Origin: an uncultured Muribaculaceae bacterium
Lineage (GTDB): Bacteria; Bacteroidota; Bacteroidia; Bacteroidales; Muribaculaceae
NCBI GenBank assembly: GCA_947626355.1
Contig: CANQRV010000012.1
Coordinates: forward strand, 1 to 55,059
Reading direction: 5' to 3'
Length of the DNA stretch: 55,059 nucleotides
Of the stretch, positions 1-9,155 are shown one piece after another. The position numbers and the translations under genes were made by a program. Under the pieces are notes generated by a model. That model had not been told where the DNA came from and searched no databases. It saw only the letters and a program-made list of their open reading frames with translations. Positions within the stretch are counted from its first letter, which is position 1. The number at the start of each line of letters is the position of its first letter.

Positions 1-122
1 ATATTTTTAACGGATTAAACACTTGGCTCCTCGGAGCCGTTAACAAACTCTCAAAAAATAACCGAAGTATTGATAATAATAACAAAATCCGGCTATGAAA
101 TCTATGGGGATGAGCGTGGCGG
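1..122. other. Window edge, non-coding
   Basis: No gene is supported here. A short inverted repeat (GGCTCC at 25-30 and GGAGCC at 33-38) lies just past the aroB stop and could be a weak terminator for that operon, but no clear U-run follows it on the minus strand. The rest is AT-rich sequence. Confidence 0.4.
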
Positions 123-1181
123 CTATAGGGCGATAGCGGTAGCGGCGAGATAATCATGCATCTCGGCGGGCGAGACGCTGAGTCCCAAGGCCGCGTCGCC
201 CACGGAGCGAAGCATGGTGAGGGCAATGCGGCCGGAGCCGGTGTTCTTCTTGTCGTGGGCCATCAGCTCCACGAGACGCGCAGGCGTGAGGTCCACTCCC
301 TCCAGACATCCGGCATACAACGACGCCACACGCTCCGTATACCGTTCCACCTCCTCCTGAGGGAAGCCGAGCAGACGGCTGCTGAGGCGCAGCTCGTGGA
401 GCATGCCGAGCGCCACGGCATGTCCGTGGGGTATCTCATGGCCGTCGAGAAGGGCCGCCGTCTCTATGGCGTGGCCCACAGTGTGGCCGAAGTTCAGGGT
501 CTTCCTGACTCCATGTTCCTCCGGGTCGGCCGCCACCACCTGCATCTTGCGCTCCACACACCACGAGGTGAGGGCCGTGAGGCGCCCGCGGTCGGCGACG
601 AGCGAGTCGAAGTCAAGCATCCCCTCATAGGCGCCGCGGTCGGAGATGAGGGCGGTCTTCACCATCTCGGCATATCCCGATAGCATCTGCCCGCGGGGGA
701 GTGTGGCGAAGAGCGAGGCGTCGACCACCACGGCGAGCGGATGGTGGAAAGTGCCGATCTCGTTTTTCAGCCCGAGGAAGTCGATGCCTGTCTTGCCGCC
801 GGCGGCGGCGTCGACGGCGCCGAGCAGCGTGGTGGGCACGTTGACAGTGGCTATGCCGCGCTTGAAGGTAGAGGCCGCGAAGCACCCGAGGTCGGTGACA
901 ACGCCGCCTCCGACACACACCGCCGTGTCATGGCGCGTGAGACGCGCCTCCACAAGCCGGCGCCATATCTCCACTGCGCCCTCCACCGATTTCGACGCCT
1001 CACCCGCCGGAACGGCGATGACGCAGGCCGCACCCTCCGCTATGCGCTTCAGACGGGGCAGCACCGTCTTTTCGACTGTGGTGTCGGTGATGACGACATA
1101 ACGCCCTTCTTTCTCACTGAGGAAGGACGCGGCAGCGGCGTCGGCGTCGGCGGCCGGGATTATTCTTGTGGAAGGTGTCAT
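123..1181 (-). CDS. aroB: 3-dehydroquinate synthase
   Basis: Converts DAHP to 3-dehydroquinate, the second step of the shikimate pathway, using NAD and a divalent metal in the cytoplasm. The 352 residues match the family length. Visible signatures are the nucleotide-binding GGGVVTD near residue 91, the VPTTLLGAVDAAAGGKTGID block near 115-134, KNEIGTFHHP near 139, and by my count the metal ligands Glu172 (in GYAEMVK), His233 (in NFGHTVGHAIE) and His252 (in HGHAVALGM). The ATG at 1181 overlaps the stop of the upstream NUDIX-fold gene as ATGA, so the two are translationally coupled at the end of a five-gene operon. The link between this pathway and the upstream regulator is positional only. Identification is secure. 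Confidence 0.96.
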   Translation of the reverse strand: MTPSTRIIPAADADAAAASFLSEKEGRYVVITDTTVEKTVLPRLKRIAEGAACVIAVPAGEASKSVEGAVEIWRRLVEARLTRHDTAVCVGGGVVTDLGCFAASTFKRGIATVNVPTTLLGAVDAAAGGKTGIDFLGLKNEIGTFHHPLAVVVDASLFATLPRGQMLSGYAEMVKTALISDRGAYEGMLDFDSLVADRGRLTALTSWCVERKMQVVAADPEEHGVRKTLNFGHTVGHAIETAALLDGHEIPHGHAVALGMLHELRLSSRLLGFPQEEVERYTERVASLYAGCLEGVDLTPARLVELMAHDKKNTGSGRIALTMLRSVGDAALGLSVSPAEMHDYLAATAIAL

Positions 1182-1906
1182 TTTCGCTGATGGTGATAGG
1201 CCGCACGATCGAATCTGTAATAGCGGGCGGCACGGTGGCTCACGCCCGTCTCGAATTCATCGAGGGGCTGTATATAGGGCATCGCCTTCATCTTCTTGTG
1301 GAAATTGCGCACGTCGAACGCCCGTGAACAGAGGGCCTCGAAAAGACACCGCAGCATCGACTCCGTAAACTTCGCCGGGAGCATGCCGAAGATGATCTCC
1401 GGCTCGGCCTCGGCGTTGCGGCGCAGCGTCTCCACGGCATCGGTGATGATCTGGCGATGGTCGAAGGCCAGCGGGGGCAGGCTGTCGACGTCGATCCACT
1501 CTCCGCCGTGCGAGGCCACGCGGCGCTGCAGGGCGGCGGTGAGCCGCAGGGAGCCGAGATAGGCGATGGTGATGATGCGCTCCACCCTGACGTGCTGGGT
1601 GTTCTCAAGCCAGTCCACGTCGCGTGGAGCGCGTGTGCGGTCTTTCGAGCCATAAGCCTTGAACTGGCGCATGGGCATCCTCCGGATGCCGCAGAGGGTG
1701 GAGAGGATGCGCCCCGCGGCCTCGTCGAGGTCCTCGTCCTGATATATCAGGGATCCCGGCAGCTTGTAATCGGCGAGTCCGTCGCCGATGCGGCGCAGGA
1801 GGAGCACCCGCAGTCTCTGCCCATCGAAAGCCGCCACCACGCAGTCGACCGATATATGGTGGAAAGCGAGTGGCGGACGTGACACGCAGGAGCCGGCGGC
1901 GCTCAT
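1178..1906 (-). CDS. NrtR/AraR-like NUDIX-fold transcriptional regulator, degenerate Nudix box
   Basis: A protein of about 242 residues with an N-terminal Nudix fold followed by a C-terminal winged-helix segment (FGMLPAKFTESMLRCLFEAL, then RAFDVRNFHKKM), the layout of NrtR-family regulators and of AraR in Bacteroides. The expected Nudix signature (G-x5-E-x7-REuxEExGu) is present in outline as GSLIYQDEDLDEAAGRILST, but the catalytic REx-EE acidic residues are replaced, giving RILSTLCG. It therefore probably binds a nucleotide-type ligand without hydrolysing it. The start at 1906 (MSAAGSCV) was chosen because longer reading would run into the preceding gene; the stop of that gene is 16 bases upstream. 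It overlaps aroB by four bases. The ligand and targets cannot be read from the sequence. Confidence 0.8.
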   Translation of the reverse strand: MSAAGSCVSRPPLAFHHISVDCVVAAFDGQRLRVLLLRRIGDGLADYKLPGSLIYQDEDLDEAAGRILSTLCGIRRMPMRQFKAYGSKDRTRAPRDVDWLENTQHVRVERIITIAYLGSLRLTAALQRRVASHGGEWIDVDSLPPLAFDHRQIITDAVETLRRNAEAEPEIIFGMLPAKFTESMLRCLFEALCSRAFDVRNFHKKMKAMPYIQPLDEFETGVSHRAARYYRFDRAAYHHQRK

Positions 1907-1922
1907 GACGGGCAGCGGGCGG

Positions 1923-2480
1923 TCAGATGAGCTGGAGCAGGTGAAGCTCATCCTGGATCTCCATGCCGGAGAGCACCCGGCGGCGTGAGAGCACCCTGAC
2001 AAACTCCTCGATGGCGGGGTGGAGCCGCGGGTTGGCGAAGATGCGGCGGGTGTAGCTGAGTGTGCGGTTGTAGAGGTTGTCGATCTCGTCGCGCTCGAGG
2101 CCGCAGGTCTCGGTGCCCTCGCTGATCACCTCCTGATGTATCTCGTCGAGGATCTGGCGTGGCGCCTCGCGCTTCATTCTCACGAGAGAGCGGGAGAGCA
2201 CGTTGGCCATCACCATGGCGGTAGTGATATGGAAATTCTGTATCAGATTGTCCCACGTGGCCTTGGGCGAGATGGAAGGCGAGCCGGCGAAATAATACGC
2301 GTGAGAGAAGCTCACCATCGGACCTTCGGCATCGAGCGACACCTCGGCCACCCTGTCGATGGCGTTGAGGGCGGCCAGCGAGATGGCCATGCCCGCAAGC
2401 CCGTAGGCGCGGTCGTCTTCGTTCTGATAAGCCAGTGTTACCTTGTTTGAATCCATGTTGTGTAGATTTTGAGTCTTCAT
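1923..2480 (-). CDS. Conserved hypothetical protein, about 185 aa
   Basis: I do not recognise this family with confidence. The protein is soluble, with no signal peptide or membrane segment, and is rich in predicted helix. It contains a short invariant-looking central stretch (SFSHAYYFAGSPSISPKATW) and a C-terminal part with many Arg and Leu residues. It starts with MKTQNLHN, 33 bases after the outer-membrane barrel gene, and ends 16 bases before the NUDIX-fold regulator, so it is very likely cotranscribed. Codon use matches the GC-rich neighbours. No function is assigned. Confidence 0.75.
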   Translation of the reverse strand: MKTQNLHNMDSNKVTLAYQNEDDRAYGLAGMAISLAALNAIDRVAEVSLDAEGPMVSFSHAYYFAGSPSISPKATWDNLIQNFHITTAMVMANVLSRSLVRMKREAPRQILDEIHQEVISEGTETCGLERDEIDNLYNRTLSYTRRIFANPRLHPAIEEFVRVLSRRRVLSGMEIQDELHLLQLI

Positions 2481-2513
2481 CTTTAAATGTAACGGCGAAA
2501 AGCGGCCGATGGT

Positions 2514-4364
2514 TTAGAAAAGCCACTGGAAGCCTGCCGTGACACACACGCCCTCGGACGGGAGGCCGGGAAGGATGGCGTCGTGGCGTCCGAGCAGGTT
2601 GTCGCCGCGCAGCGAGACGCTGAAATCGGGAGTGAAGCGCCATGTGGCGCCGGCGCCGAGCAGAGTGAGGTCGGGCAGGCGCATACCCACTGCCACGGGG
2701 CGCAGCGAGGAGCCGTTGATGCTCACTCCGCCGAGCTCCGGCGAGGGGTCGTAGTAGTTGCAGTAGATGGTGCGCACGCCGCGGTAGCGGTAGTCTACCG
2801 TAAGGGTGAGCGGCTCCACGGGCATCACGGAGAGGGCCACCTCCGCGAGCCAGCGCGGACGGTCGTAGCCGTTGAAATATCCCTTCTTTCCGTTCTGAGG
2901 CTGATAGGAGAGAGCCCCTCTGAAGTCGACGTAGCTTCCCGGAGCGTAGCGCAGCTCGCCCCCGAGACTGAAGCCGTGGAGGCTCATGCCGGCCGCGTCG
3001 AGCGAATAGGATGGGACACCGTCGCCCTGGAGCCCGTCGACTGGCTCTACACCCTGGGAGACCATCGGCATATACCACCCGCGCAGGGGCACCCTGTCAG
3101 ACTTCTTCCAGGCCACGAAGAGGCTGGCGTCGAAGCCCCTGAAGGGGCCGAGGTTGACGGCAAAACGGGCGTCGAGCGGCGAATAGACGGGGCGCGTGGT
3201 GGCCAGGCGCGGCATCTGGTAGTAGTCGAGCTGCCAGAGCGACGATAGGGTCTGGAGCTCGCTGCCGCCGAGCAGGTCGAGGCTCAGGCCCACGGCTCCG
3301 GTGCGCACCGCGAACCGCACGTCGGGAGCCACGTGGAGGAAGCTGTAGCGGCTCCCTTCCGGGCCGGCCTTGACGGCAAGGTCGAGGTCGACGCCGGCCT
3401 TCACCTGAAGCAGCCCGCGGGTAAAGGAATAATAGGGGGTGATGGTCACCATCCCGTAGTCGTCGATGGCCGGGAGGGTGACGCTGCCGAGCTTCATCTC
3501 CTCTCCCTGAGCGTAGAGGAGGGCGTCGGCTGCGAGCTCGAGGCCGGCCGATGAGCCGTCGCCCCAGGGCGCCGACACGCCTGCGTGCAGGCTGAGCTGC
3601 GTCTCACGCAGCCCCTTTGCCGTGGTCTGGCTCCATCCGGTGAAGAAGGGGAGGGCCCGGTAGCCGAAATGGCGCACTCCGAGGCCGGCGTGGTAGGAGA
3701 GGGCCGGGGTGGCGGTGAGCGGAGAGCGCCAGCCTATGTTGAAGTCTATGTCGTTGAGGGTCTGGGTGGGAGCCTCTACGGGCCTTGCGACTCCGATAAA
3801 GAGGGTGGGGTCGTAGCCGTAGTAGTTGAAGAGTCCCAGATGATAGTCGAGCGAGGCATCGAGGCGCCCGATGCCGGAAAAGACGTGGGAGGCGTATAGT
3901 CCTACCGACTCGTCGTAGCGCCAGCGCTTCACGTCGGAGCCCTCGAAGATGTCGGGCTTCCAGAGCGACGTGGAGTTGTGCTGGAGGCGTATGCCTGCGG
4001 TGGTGGCGCCCTCGTCGATAATGCGGTATCCGGCGGAGAGGGAGCTGTTGAGCCATGAGCCGGCGGCTATGTCGAGATATCCGCGTCGCCCGTCGATCTC
4101 CCTCACGGAGCGCCAGCCGGTGGCGGGCATCGGCAGGGCGGCGGGCATGAAGGAGGCGGGCACTCCGCTCTCCTCATAGTTCATCTCGGCCCCCTTGAAA
4201 AGGGGTGAGAATGGCGATGGGAAGGCGTTGATGCGGTCGGCGCGGATGATTTCGGGCACGTAGCGCCCCTCCACCTCCACGTTCTCATGGAGCTGGGCGG
4301 CGGCAGGAACGGCCAGGAATGCTCCCATGGCCAGCGCCAGTGCGCCCTTTATTATAGATGTCAT
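2514..4364 (-). CDS. Outer-membrane beta-barrel protein, TonB-receptor-like
   Basis: An exported protein of about 616 residues with a signal peptide (hydrophobic ALALAMGAFLAVPAAAQ). The mature part has alternating aromatic and polar residues, many Tyr/Trp/Phe and Gly-Asp turns, and ends in a terminal Phe (GFQWLF), all typical of an outer-membrane barrel recognised by the BAM machinery. There is only a short region before the barrel, so no complete plug domain is seen; it resembles TonB-dependent receptors lacking a plug. The ATG at 4364 overlaps the stop of the upstream TPR gene (ATGA); a start five codons earlier at 4376 is also possible. Partnership with the TPR protein is likely because the two are coupled. 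Confidence 0.75.
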   Translation of the reverse strand: MTSIIKGALALAMGAFLAVPAAAQLHENVEVEGRYVPEIIRADRINAFPSPFSPLFKGAEMNYEESGVPASFMPAALPMPATGWRSVREIDGRRGYLDIAAGSWLNSSLSAGYRIIDEGATTAGIRLQHNSTSLWKPDIFEGSDVKRWRYDESVGLYASHVFSGIGRLDASLDYHLGLFNYYGYDPTLFIGVARPVEAPTQTLNDIDFNIGWRSPLTATPALSYHAGLGVRHFGYRALPFFTGWSQTTAKGLRETQLSLHAGVSAPWGDGSSAGLELAADALLYAQGEEMKLGSVTLPAIDDYGMVTITPYYSFTRGLLQVKAGVDLDLAVKAGPEGSRYSFLHVAPDVRFAVRTGAVGLSLDLLGGSELQTLSSLWQLDYYQMPRLATTRPVYSPLDARFAVNLGPFRGFDASLFVAWKKSDRVPLRGWYMPMVSQGVEPVDGLQGDGVPSYSLDAAGMSLHGFSLGGELRYAPGSYVDFRGALSYQPQNGKKGYFNGYDRPRWLAEVALSVMPVEPLTLTVDYRYRGVRTIYCNYYDPSPELGGVSINGSSLRPVAVGMRLPDLTLLGAGATWRFTPDFSVSLRGDNLLGRHDAILPGLPSEGVCVTAGFQWLF

Positions 4365-7300
4365 TTGTTTTTCCATTTTTCAAGACGGGTGCTGATCATA
4401 TCGTGGATGTCGAGCTCTGTGCCGGGATAGTTGTCGCGCAGGCTCTTGAGGTATTCCTTGGCGAGATAGGTCTTTCCCGAGGCGTGGTTGGCGTCGGCGA
4501 GGGCTATGAAGCCCCGGGCGAGCCAGTAGGCATGCGGGGAACCGGCATCGGTGAAGGCCGTGAGCACGTCGATGGCCTTCTTATACTCACGGCAGTCGAT
4601 ATAGTGCTGGCCGAGGGCCACGGCGGCTCTCGCCCCGGCGAGCGACGATGGATTGGCGGCGAGCCTCTCGAGCTGCTCCTCCGCCATCACCTTCTGCGGG
4701 CCGGAGAGTAGCGACTCGGCCTCGAAATATTCGGCCTCGGCGGCCACGTCGGCGCTGATGCCTCCGAGATGCTGCACGGCGCGGGCGTAGCGCAGGCGCT
4801 CTTCGGAGTCGGAGGTACACCTCATGATTCCGGCGTAGGCTTCGGCGGCCATATCGGCGCCGCCGGCGCTCTCGAGGCGGCGGTAGGTGTCGAGCGCCTC
4901 CTTCTTATAGGGAGCGCCGCGCCCTTCGAGGATGCGGGCCTTGAGCAGGAGCGCCTCGGGAGCCTGCGGGGAATCGGCGCGGCGGTCGAGCAGACGCTCG
5001 AGATAGTCGAGTGCTCCGGCGGCGTCACCCTCCTCGTCGGCGCTCTGCGCGAGGTCGAGGAGCGCTGGAGCCAGATAGCGGCCGTCGGGATAGGAGGCGA
5101 TATAGTCTTCAAGCCTCTTCTCGCCGGCAGGGTCGCTGTCGCTCCAGAGGGTCTCGGCGCCCTCGAACTCAAGGCGTTCCATATCACTGCGGTCCAGGCG
5201 CGGAGCGCCGGGTATCGACTCGAGGAAACGGGCGTAGGCCGGGAGCTCGCCGCGGTTGGCGTAGAAGCGGCGCAGGTCCTCGTTGGCCAGGGTTGCCTCC
5301 TCGCTGGTGGGCCACGTCTTGAGAATCTCCTTATAGACCTCCTCGGCGTCGGCCGGACGCGAGGTCTCCATATATGTGATGGCGAGGGCGAGCATCCCCT
5401 TGCGGGCCTCGGGAGAGTCGCGGTGGGTGGAGCGGAGCTGCTCGAAGGCCTTCACGGCCTCCCCGGTGCGCCCGAGGGCGGCGAGGGTGCGGGCCTTCTC
5501 GAGCATGGCGGCCGCCACCCATCTGGATGATGGATAGAGTCGCGGGAACTCGGAGAGCTGGCGTATCTTGGCGTCGAGGTCGCCGCCGAGACCGGCCATC
5601 ACGGCCCTGCGGTAGTGGGCATAGTCGGCATCGGAGCCGCCGGCGTCCACGGCTGCCGAGTAGTTGGCCTGAGCGCTGCGGTAGTCGCCGGAATAATACT
5701 GGCAGTCGGCGAGCCTTATGCGGCAGTCGGCGAGTATCGAGGAGGGGAGCGAGCCTCCCTTGAGAAGGGAGGAGAAGAGTTCGGCGGCCGCCGTGTATTT
5801 CTCACGCTTCATGAGGGTGTAGGCGAGGTTGTAGCGGGCGAGGGGAAGGTCGGCGCGCAGTGCGGAGCCGCCCTGACGCGACTCGGCGCTCTTGATAAAC
5901 GAGCGGTAGGCCTGCTCGGCGCCGTTCCAGTCCTCAATGGCATAGAGGGCGTCGCCGAGCCACAGCGAGGAGCGGGCGGCGAGCTGCCGGTCGGGGGCCT
6001 GGGAGGAGGAGGCGTTGCGGAGCGCCTCCGCGGCATCGCCCGGACGACCGTTGGTCATCGCCTCCACGCCGATCTGGTAGTAGGTCTTCTGGATGGCCTC
6101 CCTCACCTCGGCCGACGGGCTGGAGATGCGCTGGAGCATACGCAGGGCCGAGGAATACGACTTCTCGTTGTAGTAGGCCATGGCGAGGTATTCCTCGGCA
6201 TTGTCGGCGTAGCGCGAGTCGGGATACTGCTCGAGGAAGCTCTCGAGCATCGGGATGGCGCTGCTGAAAGGTATCTTGCCGCCACGCGTGCGTGCCGCCA
6301 CATAATTATAGAGAGCGGCCTCGGTCACCTTGGCGTCATAAGTCATCTTCGATGCCTTCTCAAACGAGAGGGCGGCGGCGGTGTCGTCGCCCTGCTTCAC
6401 GGCAATCTGTCCGAGATACAGATATGCGCTCTGCGCCAGGTCGTTGTGCTTGTCGGTGAGGAGCCCGAAGAGACGTGCGGCTTCCTCATAGTCGCCGTCG
6501 CCGTAGTCGATCACGCCGAGGGCGTAGAGGGCGTCGTCGGCGGGAGCCGTCTCCTTGGCGTCGACATATCTCTCGAGCCAGCGACGGGCCTCGCCGTAGC
6601 GGTCGAGCTTGAAACAGGAAAGGCCGGCCACACGCTCCATCTCCGGGCGGAGCTCGGCGGGGGAGCGACCCTCGAGCAGCGACTCGGCATGCTCGAGCGC
6701 CTCGTCGTAGCGCCCGCGCGCATACTCTATCTGCGCCATGTAGAAGAGGGGTGCGAGCCCCTCGGCATCCTCTGCGTCGGCGCCGCCGGCGAGACGGTCG
6801 GCCACGCGGCCGAATTCGCGGTAGGCCGTATCGAGGTCGCCGTCGATATAGTCGAGATAGGCTATATAATAGCGTGCGGCGAGTTCGAAGCGCGGGTTGG
6901 CGGCGAGGGCCTGGAATATGGGACGGGCCTCGGCGCCCAGACCGCATTTCACCATGGAGAGGGCCTTGCGGTATTCATAGAGCGGCAGGGATGCGGGGGC
7001 GATCAGCGAGTAGTCGATGTCTTCATAGGCAGAGCAGGCCGTGGGCCAGTCGTGGGCGAAGAAGAAATAGTCGGCGGCGGCGAGCCTTGCCTCTATGGCG
7101 AGGGGGCTTGCTGGATTGGCGTCGGCGAAGCGGCGCAGCATGGCCACGCATTCGGCGTCGCCACGCTGATAGAGGGCCATGGCGAGCATGTAGGCACACC
7201 GACGGCCGTCATCGGCGGTAAGGGCGCCGGATGCCTGCTCGCCGGATATCACGGCCAGCTGGTCGATGACGCCGGCATAGTTGCCGGTGGCGAGCATCTC

Positions 7301-7471
7301 GGTGGCGCGCTCGTAGTAGCCTCTGGCGAGGGGGCTGAGCGCCTCCGGAGCCATGAGGGGCTGCGCGCAGACGGCCTCGGCGGCCACGAGCACGGCGGCC
7401 GCCGAGGCCAGCAGGCGCCGGCGTGTGCGCGGCCTCGGCCACGCTTTCTTATATAGAGGATTCGGTTTCAT
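4361..7471 (-). CDS. Large exported tetratricopeptide-repeat protein
   Basis: A 1036-residue protein with a positively charged N-terminus and a hydrophobic signal segment (LLASAAAVLVAAEAVCAQ) followed by repeated helix-turn-helix units with TPR spacing through nearly the whole length (for example YARGRYDEALEHAESLLEG and LFYMAQIEYARGRYDEALEH-type units, and YYSGDYRSAQANYSAAVDAG). It is predicted to sit in the periplasm as a scaffold or assembly factor. It heads the operon that continues with the barrel, the hypothetical protein, the NUDIX-fold regulator and aroB. A -7 type box (TACTTTTG) lies 26 bases before the ATG. The specific partner is unknown; a role with the barrel downstream is an inference. 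Confidence 0.85.
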   Translation of the reverse strand: MKPNPLYKKAWPRPRTRRRLLASAAAVLVAAEAVCAQPLMAPEALSPLARGYYERATEMLATGNYAGVIDQLAVISGEQASGALTADDGRRCAYMLAMALYQRGDAECVAMLRRFADANPASPLAIEARLAAADYFFFAHDWPTACSAYEDIDYSLIAPASLPLYEYRKALSMVKCGLGAEARPIFQALAANPRFELAARYYIAYLDYIDGDLDTAYREFGRVADRLAGGADAEDAEGLAPLFYMAQIEYARGRYDEALEHAESLLEGRSPAELRPEMERVAGLSCFKLDRYGEARRWLERYVDAKETAPADDALYALGVIDYGDGDYEEAARLFGLLTDKHNDLAQSAYLYLGQIAVKQGDDTAAALSFEKASKMTYDAKVTEAALYNYVAARTRGGKIPFSSAIPMLESFLEQYPDSRYADNAEEYLAMAYYNEKSYSSALRMLQRISSPSAEVREAIQKTYYQIGVEAMTNGRPGDAAEALRNASSSQAPDRQLAARSSLWLGDALYAIEDWNGAEQAYRSFIKSAESRQGGSALRADLPLARYNLAYTLMKREKYTAAAELFSSLLKGGSLPSSILADCRIRLADCQYYSGDYRSAQANYSAAVDAGGSDADYAHYRRAVMAGLGGDLDAKIRQLSEFPRLYPSSRWVAAAMLEKARTLAALGRTGEAVKAFEQLRSTHRDSPEARKGMLALAITYMETSRPADAEEVYKEILKTWPTSEEATLANEDLRRFYANRGELPAYARFLESIPGAPRLDRSDMERLEFEGAETLWSDSDPAGEKRLEDYIASYPDGRYLAPALLDLAQSADEEGDAAGALDYLERLLDRRADSPQAPEALLLKARILEGRGAPYKKEALDTYRRLESAGGADMAAEAYAGIMRCTSDSEERLRYARAVQHLGGISADVAAEAEYFEAESLLSGPQKVMAEEQLERLAANPSSLAGARAAVALGQHYIDCREYKKAIDVLTAFTDAGSPHAYWLARGFIALADANHASGKTYLAKEYLKSLRDNYPGTELDIHDMISTRLEKWKNK

Positions 7472-7496
7472 CTCTCTGCGGATTGATAAGGAAGTG

Positions 7497-7504
7497 CAAA
7501 AGTA
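7497..7504 (-). promoter_or_regulatory. Bacteroidetes -7 box for the TPR-barrel-aroB operon
   Basis: TACTTTTG on the minus strand matches the TAnnTTTG consensus and lies 26 bases before the ATG at 7471. It falls between the stop of the GT9 gene (7514) and the start of the TPR gene. No convincing -33 TTTG is found at the usual spacing. Confidence 0.5.
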
Positions 7505-7513
7505 GCAAAAAAA

Positions 7514-8566
7514 TCACGAGCCGGCATCCACCCGCTCCAGTACAAGCTGGGGAGTTATGGATTTCAGGCATGCATAGTCGCCACGGCGGCAGGGGCGGTT
7601 GCCATATACGGAGCAGGGGCGGCACGCCATGGCGAGCTGCACGGCGTCGGCGTCGCTCTGCCCTGCGCCCATGAATCCGGCGTAGGGATGAGTGGCTCCC
7701 CATACGCTCACCACCCTCACCCCGACGAGGGAAGCGAGGTGCATGTTGGCGGAGTCCATCGACACCATGACGTCGCAATGGCTCATGAGGGCGATCTCGG
7801 AGGCGAGCGTCAGCCCCAGCGAGGGCACGACGGTGACGTTGCTGCGGGCTCCCGCCAGCAGCTTGAGCTTCTGCTGCTCCTTCTCGCCGCCGCCGAAGAG
7901 GAGCACCCGGTGGCCGCTACGGACAGCGAGAGCGTCGACCACCTTCTCCATCTGCTCCAGTGGCCAGCACTTGCCGGGATGGGCCGCGAAGGGTGCGAGC
8001 GCCACCCAGCGCTCACCCTCGGCGCGCGGTCGGAGGCCGCACTGCGGCAAGGGGAGGGGCCCTCCGGGCGCCAGGCCCTCGAAGCGGGGGGTGAGACCGA
8101 GGCCTCCCGCCCGGAATACATCATAATATCTCTCCACGGCCGGCTTCATCGCCACCAGACGCTTGCTGCCGGCGCGCGTGAGCGCCCGCTTCTCGCGACG
8201 CCCCTTGTCGATGTGGCGCGTGGCCACTCCGTGGAGGTGCAGGAAGAGGCGCAGCAGACGGGTGCGTATCACGTCGTGGAGGTCGACAAGCAGCTCCGGG
8301 GCGTAACGCTCGCGCAGCTCGGCGGCGAGACGCCACATCCCCGCGATGCCGTGATATTTATCAAGGTCGACGCCTTCCACCACAAGATTGGCGGGGGGAT
8401 TGATGAAGACGGTGGCGGGATGGGGCCTGGTGACGAAGACGAAGCGCACGTCGGGATGCTGGGCGCAGGCGTCGTAGATGGCGGGCACCGTCATCGCCAC
8501 GTCGCCCAGCGCCGAGAAGCGCACTGCGAGCACCGTCCGCGCCGGCTTACTTTCCGGCTGCGCCAT
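7514..8566 (-). CDS. Glycosyltransferase family 9 (heptosyltransferase-like)
   Basis: A 350-residue GT9 enzyme expected to transfer a sugar (heptose-like) from a nucleotide donor onto a lipopolysaccharide-type acceptor at the inner membrane. Family marks are the N-terminal RFSALGDVAMTVP near 16-28, APFAAHPGKCWP near 191, and the donor-binding DSANMHLAS near 271. A C-terminal Cys-rich segment (CRPCSVYGNRPC, later ACLKSI) is typical of Bacteroidetes members. It overlaps the downstream end of the upstream DUF4254 gene by 20 bases, so the two form a translationally linked pair. The exact acceptor cannot be told. It has a signal-free N-terminus and is cytoplasmic. Confidence 0.9.
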   Translation of the reverse strand: MAQPESKPARTVLAVRFSALGDVAMTVPAIYDACAQHPDVRFVFVTRPHPATVFINPPANLVVEGVDLDKYHGIAGMWRLAAELRERYAPELLVDLHDVIRTRLLRLFLHLHGVATRHIDKGRREKRALTRAGSKRLVAMKPAVERYYDVFRAGGLGLTPRFEGLAPGGPLPLPQCGLRPRAEGERWVALAPFAAHPGKCWPLEQMEKVVDALAVRSGHRVLLFGGGEKEQQKLKLLAGARSNVTVVPSLGLTLASEIALMSHCDVMVSMDSANMHLASLVGVRVVSVWGATHPYAGFMGAGQSDADAVQLAMACRPCSVYGNRPCRRGDYACLKSITPQLVLERVDAGS

Positions 8567-9155
8567 AAAGCACCGGGTTGGTTGACGGGTCGTTATACAT
8601 CTTCATCTGCCGGTAGACCTTCATGTAGCGGCGCCCTGCGGCTATGTCGCCGAGCAGGGTGTCGATGGCCTGCGAGAGGTCGACGCGCTGCTCGAGGAGC
8701 ACGTCGAGCCGGGCGCGGCAGCGAGCGCGATGCTCCTCATCGGCGTCGGCGCGGGAGGCCTGCTCCTGCATGTGCCATATCTTGAGGGCGAGAATCGACA
8801 GGCGGTCGATGGCCCAGGCGGGCGACTCCGTGTTGATCACGGCCTCCGGGAGCACCTTCACTCCGGCGTATTTCTGAAGGAAATAGGAGTCGAGCTCCTC
8901 CACCATGTCGGTGCGGTCCTGGTTGGAGCGGTCGATGCGCCGCTTGAGGGCGAGCGCCTCGACGGGGTCGATGGCGGGGTCGCGGATTATGTCTTCGAGA
9001 TGCCACTGCACGGCATCTATCCAGTTCTTGGCGTAAAGCACCTTCTCCACGTCTCCCTCATAGGGGTTGCGGATAGGAGTGTCGACGTTGTCGGTGGTGT
9101 GGTAGTCGGCCACCGAGCGGTCAAACACCTGATTGGCGAGTTGTGAGAATGTCAT
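8547..9155 (-). CDS. DUF4254 domain protein
   Basis: A 202-residue cytoplasmic, largely helical protein that matches the DUF4254 family as I recall it; the pairing with a GT9 gene supports that. Characteristic segments include WIDAVQWHLEDIIRDP, the basic DRSNQDRTDMVEELD and the C-terminal YMKVYRQMKMYNDPSTNPV. It overlaps the GT9 gene by 20 bases. Its ATG at 9155 begins only four bases after an intrinsic-terminator-like hairpin and its U-run, leaving no room for a ribosome binding site, as is tolerated in Bacteroidetes. Function is unknown; in this context it is presumably linked to LPS assembly. Confidence 0.85.
   Translation of the reverse strand: MTFSQLANQVFDRSVADYHTTDNVDTPIRNPYEGDVEKVLYAKNWIDAVQWHLEDIIRDPAIDPVEALALKRRIDRSNQDRTDMVEELDSYFLQKYAGVKVLPEAVINTESPAWAIDRLSILALKIWHMQEQASRADADEEHRARCRARLDVLLEQRVDLSQAIDTLLGDIAAGRRYMKVYRQMKMYNDPSTNPVLYGAAGK

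Noticed and set aside
4361..7471. Long open frames on the plus strand through the TPR and tricorn genes
   Set aside because: They are shadows of GC-rich coding sequence; the minus-strand products have signals, domains and operon overlaps.
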